DNA from: JBDGYW01 sp964580055
GTDB taxonomy: Bacteria; Gemmatimonadota; Gemmatimonadetes; Gemmatimonadales; GWC2-71-9
Direction of reading: 5' to 3'
Length of the DNA: 64,000 nucleotides
NCBI GenBank assembly: GCA_964580055.1
Contig: CAZOJI010000004.1
Location: 62,001-126,000 of the forward strand
Each line of letters starts with the position of its first letter. The stretch's first letter is position 1. The position numbers and the translations under genes were made by a program. The notes below the pieces were generated by a model. That model was not told the DNA's origin, did no database searches, and saw nothing but the letters and a program-made list of their open reading frames with translations. Below are positions 52,652 to 60,443 of this stretch, piece after piece.

Positions 52652-54074
52652 ACAGCCACGTAAGAGACTGACGGTACTGCAGCCTCGTGCCTACGTGGGT
52701 GATCCCCACGTCATGAGCGATGACAGGAGTCGTCTCAGTATCCTGTTTTCGATGTACGAGTCGCTGGTTCGCCGGGATCGCACCGGTGCCTATTACCCGG
52801 CTCTGGCCGGAAGCTGGAGTGTGGAAGAGGATGCGCGGACCTGGAGGTTCGTGCTGCGCGAAGGGGTGAGGTTCCACAACGGGGATTCCCTGGAGGGCGG
52901 GGACGTATTGGAGACGCTGGAGCGTGTGCGTGATCCGGGAATGGGAGGCGAGCTCGGTACTTCAGGCGTATACAGCAGCTATCTCGACGGCGCCGTCATC
53001 AGGGCTCTCGACAAACGCACGGTAGAGGTCGAGATGGCGGAGCCGATGGCGGATCTGCTGGACCTGCTGGTAGACTTGCCAATCGTTCCGCGGAGTGCCT
53101 TGGGAGGACTCCCCGACGAGGCAGTCGGCAGCGGGCCTTACCGTCTGGTGGAGGCCGGCACAGACGTGGTCGTCATGGAGACCTTCGCCGATTACTGGGC
53201 CGGCCGTCCGGAAAAGGCTGAGGTGTACTGGAAGGGCGTTGAGGACGCAGAGCAACGCGTTGTGCTCCTGCTCGCAAACGAAGCCGACATCATCTCTGAC
53301 GTACTCCCCGAGAGCCGCTCCACAATCCAGGACTCTGCTGAAGCCGAATTGGTGTCGGCGCAGAGCAGCGTGTGCGCCATCTTCATCTGCAATGTCAACT
53401 CGGGAGTGTGCGCGGACAAGAGAATACGCAGGGCGCTCAACTATGCCCTGGATGTTGAAGACCTCATAAACACCGTAATGCATGGGGCGGCGCAGTCTCT
53501 CAACGGCCCACTCACTCCTTTGCACTTCGGCTACGATCCTGTCCCTCCCTACCCGCACGATCCGGATATGGCGAGAACGCTGCTGGCCGGAGCCGGGCAT
53601 CCCAACGGAATTGAGCTCGTGTTGGACGTTCCCACGACGCTGCCCGACGAAGCAACGGTGCTGGCGCAGCACATGGCCGAGCAGTACGCTCGAGCCGGCA
53701 TTGTGACCGAGATAAGAGAATTCTCAGATCGTGCAGCCTACGCCGAGATGGTGCGGGACAAGCAGATGGATGATGCGGCTTGCTTCGATTCGAGTCCCCT
53801 GAGCACCTATCGGATACTTCGCGAGAAGCTCCATTCCGGCGTCGCCGGTCCATGGTGGCAGGGGTACGTCAATCCAAGCCTCGATGCTCTGATCGACAAA
53901 GCCCGAGGAACCTGTGAAATAGAGCAGCGTCGAGATCTCTATCGTCAGGCTTATCGGATTGTCCGCGACGACGCTCCCTGGATCTTCCTCTACAACCCGA
54001 CCCTATTTTGGGGCGTCGGAGCAAATGCCCGGACCTTCGCGCCGAGTGTCGAAGGTCTGATTCGACCTTGGTGA
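52644..54074 (+). CDS. Family 5 extracellular solute-binding protein without signal peptide
   Basis: 476 residues of the oligopeptide/nickel-type SBP fold: FSMYESLVRRDRTGAYYPALAGSWSVEEDARTWRFVLREGVRFHNGDS, VGSGPYRLVE, RIRRALNYALDVEDLINTVMHG, HDPDMARTLLAGAG, and a C-terminal QAYRIVRDDAPWIFLYNPTLFWGV. It begins directly at the mature domain (MTEQPRKRLTVLQPRAYVGDP) with no hydrophobic leader or lipobox, and no ABC permease follows. Either the start is misplaced, which I cannot see (the upstream frame is inside the DUF6282 gene), or it acts in the cytosol. Confidence 0.85.
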   Translation: MTEQPRKRLTVLQPRAYVGDPHVMSDDRSRLSILFSMYESLVRRDRTGAYYPALAGSWSVEEDARTWRFVLREGVRFHNGDSLEGGDVLETLERVRDPGMGGELGTSGVYSSYLDGAVIRALDKRTVEVEMAEPMADLLDLLVDLPIVPRSALGGLPDEAVGSGPYRLVEAGTDVVVMETFADYWAGRPEKAEVYWKGVEDAEQRVVLLLANEADIISDVLPESRSTIQDSAEAELVSAQSSVCAIFICNVNSGVCADKRIRRALNYALDVEDLINTVMHGAAQSLNGPLTPLHFGYDPVPPYPHDPDMARTLLAGAGHPNGIELVLDVPTTLPDEATVLAQHMAEQYARAGIVTEIREFSDRAAYAEMVRDKQMDDAACFDSSPLSTYRILREKLHSGVAGPWWQGYVNPSLDALIDKARGTCEIEQRRDLYRQAYRIVRDDAPWIFLYNPTLFWGVGANARTFAPSVEGLIRPW

Positions 54075-54084
54075 ACAGAGACCA

Positions 54085-55197
54085 TTGAAGAAGCCGTTCG
54101 TTACACGCTGTCGGTTGTATGATGCTCGCCGCTCGCTGCAAGCTCTTGGCTGCACTCTGCACGCTGCACGCTGCGTGCTGCTCGTTCTTCTAATTCAGCC
54201 GGCGTGCACTCCCCGTACCGATTCGGACGTCGAGTGGGTTGCCAGGTTCTCTCATGTTTACCAGACCAACTCCGACTATCAGCTCATGGCGGAGCGGTTC
54301 AGGGACCTCATGTATGATCGAACCGATGGCCGGTTTCAGGTAAAGATCTTTCCATCCGGCCAATTGGGCGGTGAACGGGTCGCCTTCGAGCAACTTCAAG
54401 CGGGTGCTCAAGAGATGGCGATAAGCGGAACGCCGGTCCTATCTGGATGGGTTCCCGAGGGCCAGGTGTTCGACTTGCCGTTCTTGTTCCAGACGCGCGA
54501 TCAAGGGCTGGGGGTACTCAACGGAAGCGTGGGTGACTGGTGGAGACAGCTTCTGCTGGAGAAGACCGGTATAAGATCTCTGGGCTTCCTCGATTATGGG
54601 TTTCGGCACGTCTACAACCGCAAGCACCCGGTAACGGAGCCTGCGGATCTCTCCGGACTCAAGCTGCGCGTGCTTCAGAGCCGCACCTATATCTCGGCGT
54701 ACGAGGCGTTCGGCGTTCAGGCTACACCGATGAACTACGGCGAGGTGTACTCGGCTATGCAGCAGGGAGTCATCGATGGCGGAGAAGCGAACGTCATCGG
54801 TTACATGACCAGTCGTCTCAACGAGGTAGGCCGGTTCTTCAGCTTCACGGCGATAACCTACAATCCCATCACTCTTCTCATAAACGAACGCTTCTATCAG
54901 AGCCTCCCCGAGGAGGTCAAGGAGACCTTGACGGTCGCGGCAACGGAGTCTCTGGGGTATCAGAAGATGGTGGCTCGGGAGATGGAGGCCGAGGCTCTCG
55001 AGCAGATGAAGGCTTCAGGGGTTACGGTGACCTACCCGCCTGCCGCGCCGTTTGTCCCCGTCGTCCGACCAACGGTTTGGCAGGATTTGGCGGAGCGTTT
55101 GCCCGGCGGCAGGGTTTTGCTCGAGTGGCTCGAGCGAGAAATCGACCGAACTCCAGTGGCAGAGGGAGCTGATGCTACGCTTCTTGAAGAGCGTTAA
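54085..55197 (+). CDS. TRAP transporter solute-binding lipoprotein DctP
   Basis: 370 residues, TTG start. Residues 1-41 form a leader ending in a lipobox LIQPAC (C41). The body is a DctP domain: FSHVYQTNSDYQLMAERFRDLMYDRTDGRFQVKIFPSGQLGGERVAFEQLQAG, then GLKLRVLQSRTYISAYEAFGVQATPMNYGEVYSAMQQGVIDGGEAN with the family Arg that binds the carboxylate. The N-terminus is partly encoded by a GCTGCACGCTGCACG repeat. It overlaps dctQ by 26 bases. Confidence 0.9.
   Translation: MKKPFVTRCRLYDARRSLQALGCTLHAARCVLLVLLIQPACTPRTDSDVEWVARFSHVYQTNSDYQLMAERFRDLMYDRTDGRFQVKIFPSGQLGGERVAFEQLQAGAQEMAISGTPVLSGWVPEGQVFDLPFLFQTRDQGLGVLNGSVGDWWRQLLLEKTGIRSLGFLDYGFRHVYNRKHPVTEPADLSGLKLRVLQSRTYISAYEAFGVQATPMNYGEVYSAMQQGVIDGGEANVIGYMTSRLNEVGRFFSFTAITYNPITLLINERFYQSLPEEVKETLTVAATESLGYQKMVAREMEAEALEQMKASGVTVTYPPAAPFVPVVRPTVWQDLAERLPGGRVLLEWLEREIDRTPVAEGADATLLEER
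54130..54185 (+). repeat. GCTGCACGCTGCACG-type repeat inside the dctP leader
   Basis: Tandem-like words of CTGCA/CACGCTG/CTGCACG (54130-54185) code for the cysteine- and leucine-containing middle of the DctP signal peptide. The word family is like the intergenic repeats elsewhere in this window, but here it is translated. Confidence 0.6.
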
Positions 55198-55663
55198 TCG
55201 CCGAGCGGTAGCCGTCGAGCGGCTGCTTGCCGGCAGTCTGGTCCTGACGGTCTTCTTGGTAGTGCTGTTGCAGGTCATCATGCGCTACCTCTTACAACGC
55301 CCCAACCCGTGGACCGAAGAGCTTTCTCGATTCGGCTTCATCTGGGTTTCGATGATCGGGGCAGCGCTTGCCGTGGAGCTCCGCACCCACTTCGTCTTCG
55401 ACCAGCTCGTGGGGCTTTTGACGCCCAAGCTGCAGAAGCTGGCACGTGTTTGCTCAACTGCCTTCGTTGCCGCAATGGCCGTCGGCCTAATCGTGTTCGG
55501 TCTCCAGCTCGTTTTGCTAGCTGACTCCCAACGCTCAGCCGCGCTCAACCTTCCAGTAAGCTGGATCTACGCCTCGGTGCCGGTGGCCGGTCTGCTGATG
55601 CTTCTTCACATAGCCGCGGCACTCGATTGGGTGTTGAAAGGCCCACGGGAAGACAAGAACTGA
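55172..55663 (+). CDS. TRAP transporter small membrane subunit DctQ
   Basis: 163 residues with four membrane helices; VIMRYLLQRPNPWTEELSRFGFIWVSMIGAALAVELRTH is the DctQ signature (NPWTEE, then G-A-A-x-A). Start at ATG 55172 with GGAG upstream; the longer frame from 55052 is inside dctP. TGATG overlap with dctM. Confidence 0.9.
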   Translation: MLRFLKSVNRRAVAVERLLAGSLVLTVFLVVLLQVIMRYLLQRPNPWTEELSRFGFIWVSMIGAALAVELRTHFVFDQLVGLLTPKLQKLARVCSTAFVAAMAVGLIVFGLQLVLLADSQRSAALNLPVSWIYASVPVAGLLMLLHIAAALDWVLKGPREDKN

Positions 55664-56937
55664 TGGCTGTACTCCTGTTCGCCGTCTTCGTTCTGCTCGT
55701 GCTGCTGAGTGTGCCGATTGCCTTTGCCCTGATCGGCACCGCGGCGGTGATCCTGGGAATCGGTGAGAGCACGCCTCTCGTTATCGCACCACAGCAGATC
55801 GTGGCCGGTATGGACTCATTCCCGATGCTCGCCGTGCCGCTGTTCATCCTCGCCGGCTTCATCATGGAGTTCGGCGGGATCAGCAGGCGCCTGGTGACCC
55901 TGGCCTATTCGCTCGTCGGGCATCTGCACGGAGGACTCGGCCAGGTCGTCGTGCTCGCCGAGACATTCTTCGCCGGGGTCTCGGGATCGACGTCGGCGCA
56001 AGCGGCTGTGATCGGCGGGATAATGATCCCTCAGCTCACCGAGAAGGGTTATTCGCGTCCGCGAGCCACGGCCATAGTGGGAGCTGCTTGCGCCATGGGC
56101 ATCTTGATCCCGCCGGGGATCGTCATGGTCATCTACGGGGTCATGGCGAGCGTTTCCATAGGTGAACTCTTCGTGGCTTGTCTGGTACCCGGCCTGTTGA
56201 TGGCATTCGGCTTGATGTTGCAGATCGGTTTGCAGGCGCGGCAGCAAGCCTGGCCGCGCGGCCAACGAGCGACGAGGGGCACCACCGCGCGTGCGGCCCT
56301 GGATGCTGCCCTGCCGCTCCTCTTGGTTGTGATCATCCTCGGCGGAATCAGGTTCGGCATCTTCACGCCGACGGAGGCCGCAGCCGTGGCCGTGGCCTAT
56401 GCTCTCGTGCTCAGCGCGTTCTACGGCTCACTTACGGCCGAGCGGTTGTGGCGAGAGCTGCTGCGGACCGCCCAGCTCTCGGGCATGGTGCTCTTCGTAG
56501 TAGGCGCGGCTCAACTCTTGTCGTGGGTTCTGGCGGTCGAGCAGGTCCCGCAGAACATGGCGGCAGCGGCAGCGGACCTCGGCGGAGGCAGGATCGGGTT
56601 CCTCTTGCTCACCATAATCATCTTCCTGCCACTGGGAGCGATACTGGAAGGAGTGCCGGCGGTCGTTTTGCTCACCCCCATCTTGTTGCCGGTCGCAAAG
56701 CAGTTGGGGATCGATCCGGTTCACTATGGTGTGGTGATCTGCGCGACGCAGGGCATATCGGTATTCATGCCGCCGGTGGGCGTGAGTCTGCTCGTCACGT
56801 GTTCCGTCGGGCAGGTTTCACCTGCGGCCGTTGCAAAGCCAATTACCCCTTACCTGATATTGTTGTTGGCCTTCACGCTGCTCGTCACGCTCGTTCCGGA
56901 AATCGTACTCTTCCTTCCGCGGGTGCTGGGGTACTGA
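55663..56937 (+). CDS. TRAP transporter large membrane subunit DctM
   Basis: 424 residues with about 12 hydrophobic segments: PMLAVPLFILAGFIMEFGGISRRLV, GSTSAQAAVIGGIMIPQLTEKGYSR, ACAMGILIPPGIVMVIYGV, TPTEAAAVAVAYALVL and QGISVFMPPVGVSLLV, all DctM motifs. It completes a sodium- or proton-driven TRAP system. Nothing but a 180-base gap with a GTCACGTGAC palindrome (57066-57075) separates it from the next M14 gene. Confidence 0.94.
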   Translation: MAVLLFAVFVLLVLLSVPIAFALIGTAAVILGIGESTPLVIAPQQIVAGMDSFPMLAVPLFILAGFIMEFGGISRRLVTLAYSLVGHLHGGLGQVVVLAETFFAGVSGSTSAQAAVIGGIMIPQLTEKGYSRPRATAIVGAACAMGILIPPGIVMVIYGVMASVSIGELFVACLVPGLLMAFGLMLQIGLQARQQAWPRGQRATRGTTARAALDAALPLLLVVIILGGIRFGIFTPTEAAAVAVAYALVLSAFYGSLTAERLWRELLRTAQLSGMVLFVVGAAQLLSWVLAVEQVPQNMAAAAADLGGGRIGFLLLTIIIFLPLGAILEGVPAVVLLTPILLPVAKQLGIDPVHYGVVICATQGISVFMPPVGVSLLVTCSVGQVSPAAVAKPITPYLILLLAFTLLVTLVPEIVLFLPRVLGY

Positions 56938-57120
56938 ATGAAAGCTGCAACGTGACGGGAGGCTCGCGATGGCCAATGGTTTCTCGGTCGCAGCCTACCT
57001 TTTAGTCTCCGCTTCACCGGCCGCTTATTCATTGTCCCTGTCCCAAGCACTATGTTGTCCCCTGTCGTCACGTGACGTCGAATCTCTTGTGCCCGGTTAC
57101 AGTAGACGGAGGATCTCAGA

Positions 57121-59787
57121 ATGGACTTTTCGCGCCGTTTCGCCTCTCGCTTGCTCGTGATTGTCTTTCTCTTCGCAGCTTGCTTCGTTTCGTTCAGCGC
57201 CGCTCAGGTTACTCCCCCCGAGGAGTTCCTCGGTTTCGAGGTGGGCGCCGACTTCCACTTGATAACCTACGAGCAGGTGGCCGGCTACATCGAGCTGCTC
57301 GAGAATCAGACGCAACGCCTGAGCGTATTCGACGCGGGCCCGACCTCGTACGGCAGGCGTCAGAAGTACGCCGTGATCAGCTCCGCGGAGAATCTGGCCA
57401 ACCTCGATCACCATAAGGAGGTGGCGCGGAGGCTGAGCCTCGCCAGAGATGTTTCAGAGATTGAGGCGCGCACGATGGCCGACGAGGGTGTTGCCGTAGT
57501 CTGGATCGACGGAGGTCTGCACGCCTCGGAGGTCGTGGGATCCAATATGCAGGTTCAGCTCGCGTACGACGTGGTTACCAATGAGGACCCGGCCACTCAG
57601 CGCATCCGCGACAATGTCATCGTCGTGATGGTGTGGACGAATCCCGATGGGATGACGATGATCGCCGACTGGTACAACGGGAACGTCGGCACGCTGTACG
57701 AAATGAGCCGGCCGCCTTTCCTCTATCAGAAGTACGCGGGTCACGACAATAACCGCGAATCGCATATCGCGAACCTGCAGGAGACCCGGAACACCAACAG
57801 GCTGGTGAACCAGGAATGGTTCCCCGTCTTCTACTATAACCAGCACCAGACCGGTCCCTTTCCATGCCGCATCTTCATCGCTCCGACGGCGGAGCCCGCG
57901 AACCCCAACGTGCACCCGCTAGTGAGGAGATACGAGAATCTCCTGGGGACCGTGGGCGCGAAGGCGATGGAGGAAGAGGGGCTGGCCGGCGTGATCTCGC
58001 GCAGCAACTACGACTACTACTACACGGGCTCGGTGTTGGCTATTGCCGAAGGGCACAACATCCCGTCGCTTTTGACCGAGACCCAGAATTACGGGTACGC
58101 CACGCCACATCACTATACGCTCTCAGATTTCCCCGAGCAGCACAGGGATCTCGTACCAGGCCAATTCTACCCCAACCCATGGATGGGTGGCTGGTGGCGG
58201 TTTGCCGATCAGATCCTCTACAACCACACCGTAGCGATGTCGATATTCGAGCTGGCGTCGTATTACAAGGCCGACTTCATGTTCGCCAAATGGCAGATGG
58301 CAAACGACGTGATCGAGCGCTTCGAGAGCGAGCCGCCATACGGCTGGATCTTCCCCGCCGATCAGCGCGACCCTAACACGACCGATATGTTGATGGAGCG
58401 CTTCTTGTTGCACGGCTTCGAGATCCACATTGCCGAAGAGCCGTTCGAGCACGAAGGCGTGTCGTATGGAGCCGGGTCCTACATTGTTCTGACCAGCCAG
58501 CCGTTTGGACTCTATGTGAAGAACCTGCTCGAGCGACAGGACTTCCCTGATCTCCGGAAACATCCTCACCTCTGGCAGGGGCAGCCCAGGGCGAGCCGCT
58601 ACATCGACGAGGAGACAGGCGAGGAGATCCTGCCGCCGCTCTTGCCCTACGACAACGCGGGTTGGACAATGCCGCTCTTGATGGGCATAGAGAGCCACGT
58701 GATGAGCACGCCGCTGGAAACGAACATGCGGCTGTTGAGCGAGACTCCCGCTCTGGAAGCCTCCGTGAGCGGCGGCGGATCGCGTGTGGCTGTTTCTCGC
58801 GCCGACAACAACAGCTACAAGGCGGTTAACCGCATACAGGCGGCAGGCGGCAGAGTGAGTGCAGCGCTCGAGGAGTTCACGCTCGGCGGAACGCGTTACC
58901 CGGCCGGTACTTTCATCGTGGATCGTTCGAGCATATCGGGGAGAGCCTTGAGTGACATCGCGGCTTCCACTCATGTCGACATGCGGGGAAGGGCCCCCAA
59001 CGTCAGATCGGAAAGGCTCCCAACGCCGAGGATAGGCCTGTACCAATCCTGGATGGCGAACATGGACGCGGGTTGGATCAAGTTCTTGTTCGACGAATAC
59101 GAGTTTCCCTACAAGGACATCCGCGACGCGGATGTACGCGTGGGTCGCCTGCGCGACCGGTTCGACGTGATCGTGTTGCCCGACATGAGTCCGCAGCGAA
59201 TAGTCGACGGTCATGCGAAGGGAACCATGCCGCCGGACTACGTGGGCGGCATAACCGAAGTGGGTCTGGCCAACCTTAAGCAGTTCGTCGAGGATGGCGG
59301 CATGCTCGTTTGCAACAAGACATCGCTCGAACTGGCACTCGAGTCGTTCGACCTGCCCATCGAGAATACGCTCCGGGGTGTGCCGAGGAGCGAGTTTTTC
59401 GTGCCCGGATCGATACTGCGTATGGACTATGACGCCAGCCACCCGCTGGCCTACGGCATGGAGCCGAGCAGTATCGGGTACATATCCGGTCAGTACGCAC
59501 TCGAGATTGTTGCGCACGACAATGGAGTCGAAGAGGAAGACGGCGGAGGGGAGGCTGCGCTCACTGGAATGGCGCCGGGCATCCACGTGGTTGGCCGGTT
59601 CCCCCATGAATCGCTCTTGTTGAGCGGTTTCCTCGCCGGCGGGGAAAGGCTGCACGGCAAAGCGTCGGTGATAGAAGCAGAGGTCGGTGAAGGTCGCGTT
59701 GTGTTGTTCGGTTTCAACGTGTCGAACCGAGCGCAGGCCCACGCCACTCACAAGTTGCTGTACAATGCAGTGTTCAGAGGCCGTTAG
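57121..59787 (+). CDS. Secreted M14-family zinc carboxypeptidase, large (second copy)
   Basis: 888 residues with signal peptide (LLVIVFLFAACFVSFSAAQ). Zinc site H134 and E137 (HASE) and a later His in YYNQHQTG (H242); NPDG near residue 175. As in the 45.9 kb gene, a long C-terminal part follows, with a DJ-1-like region (RFDVIVLPDMSP, LKQFVEDGGMLVCNKTSLELAL) and an end VLFGFNVSNRAQAHATHKLLYNAVF. GGAGG nine bases before ATG. Likely extracellular or periplasmic peptidase. Confidence 0.92.
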   Translation: MDFSRRFASRLLVIVFLFAACFVSFSAAQVTPPEEFLGFEVGADFHLITYEQVAGYIELLENQTQRLSVFDAGPTSYGRRQKYAVISSAENLANLDHHKEVARRLSLARDVSEIEARTMADEGVAVVWIDGGLHASEVVGSNMQVQLAYDVVTNEDPATQRIRDNVIVVMVWTNPDGMTMIADWYNGNVGTLYEMSRPPFLYQKYAGHDNNRESHIANLQETRNTNRLVNQEWFPVFYYNQHQTGPFPCRIFIAPTAEPANPNVHPLVRRYENLLGTVGAKAMEEEGLAGVISRSNYDYYYTGSVLAIAEGHNIPSLLTETQNYGYATPHHYTLSDFPEQHRDLVPGQFYPNPWMGGWWRFADQILYNHTVAMSIFELASYYKADFMFAKWQMANDVIERFESEPPYGWIFPADQRDPNTTDMLMERFLLHGFEIHIAEEPFEHEGVSYGAGSYIVLTSQPFGLYVKNLLERQDFPDLRKHPHLWQGQPRASRYIDEETGEEILPPLLPYDNAGWTMPLLMGIESHVMSTPLETNMRLLSETPALEASVSGGGSRVAVSRADNNSYKAVNRIQAAGGRVSAALEEFTLGGTRYPAGTFIVDRSSISGRALSDIAASTHVDMRGRAPNVRSERLPTPRIGLYQSWMANMDAGWIKFLFDEYEFPYKDIRDADVRVGRLRDRFDVIVLPDMSPQRIVDGHAKGTMPPDYVGGITEVGLANLKQFVEDGGMLVCNKTSLELALESFDLPIENTLRGVPRSEFFVPGSILRMDYDASHPLAYGMEPSSIGYISGQYALEIVAHDNGVEEEDGGGEAALTGMAPGIHVVGRFPHESLLLSGFLAGGERLHGKASVIEAEVGEGRVVLFGFNVSNRAQAHATHKLLYNAVFRGR

Positions 59788-59830
59788 TATCGTCCGCTCC
59801 AGCGGTACGCCACCTGCATTGCGGGCCCGC

Positions 59831-60412
59831 GTGGCTTCAACCCTGACTGTCTGGCTTGCCGCTGCTCTTTGCGCACCGGGCCCAGCGTTGACCCAGGAGA
59901 TTTCAATGAAGGAAATCATCGATTTCCGAAAACCGCAAACAGCGGATTGGACCACGGTAAATGATGTCGTGATGGGCGGAAGATCTGCCAGCGACATGGA
60001 ACTGACTGATGAGGGTACCGCTGTCTTCAGCGGTTTCCTCTCGTTGGAGAACAACGGCGGATTCGCTTCAACGCGGGCGATCTTTGAGAGCTTGGACCTT
60101 ACCGGCTTTTCGGGCCTCAGGCTTCGGGTAAAGGGTGACGGCCGGCGCTATCAGCTGCGAATTCGCACAGACGGCGATTACGACGGGATCGCGTACCGGT
60201 CCGATTTCGCCACCGAAGCGGGCGAGTGGACTGAGATGTTCCTCTCCTTCGATTCGTTCGAGCCCACTTTCAGGGGCCGAGTTCTGCGGAGCGCGCCCTC
60301 CCTCGACCCGGCGTCCATTCGACAGATCGGCTTTCTGATCGGCGACGAGGTCGAAGGAGCGTTCCGTTTGGAGATAGCCTGGATTTCGGCTGTGCTCTCC
60401 GATCAGTCGTAA
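59831..60412 (+). CDS. CIA30-domain protein, probably exported
   Basis: The CIA30/NDUFAF1 domain spans about 160 residues: IIDFRKPQTADWTTVNDVVMGGRSASDMEL, SGFLSLENNGGFASTRAIFESLDL, GLRLRVKGDGRRYQLRIRTD, EMFLSFDSFEPTFRGRVL, QIGFLIGDEVEGAFRLEIAWI. GTG 59831 adds a plausible signal sequence (STLTVWLAAALCAPGPALTQ). ATG 59906 with AGGAG (59895-59899) six bases upstream would instead make a cytosolic protein of 168 residues; I cannot decide. Convergent with the S9 gene (31 bases apart). Confidence 0.78.
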   Translation: MASTLTVWLAAALCAPGPALTQEISMKEIIDFRKPQTADWTTVNDVVMGGRSASDMELTDEGTAVFSGFLSLENNGGFASTRAIFESLDLTGFSGLRLRVKGDGRRYQLRIRTDGDYDGIAYRSDFATEAGEWTEMFLSFDSFEPTFRGRVLRSAPSLDPASIRQIGFLIGDEVEGAFRLEIAWISAVLSDQS

Positions 60413-60443
60413 ACGTCCACGTTCACCTGGATCTGCGACAGGC

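Noticed and set aside
53495..54075. ABC permease to go with the SBP
   Set aside because: The next genes are TRAP subunits; no permease or ATPase motif is present.
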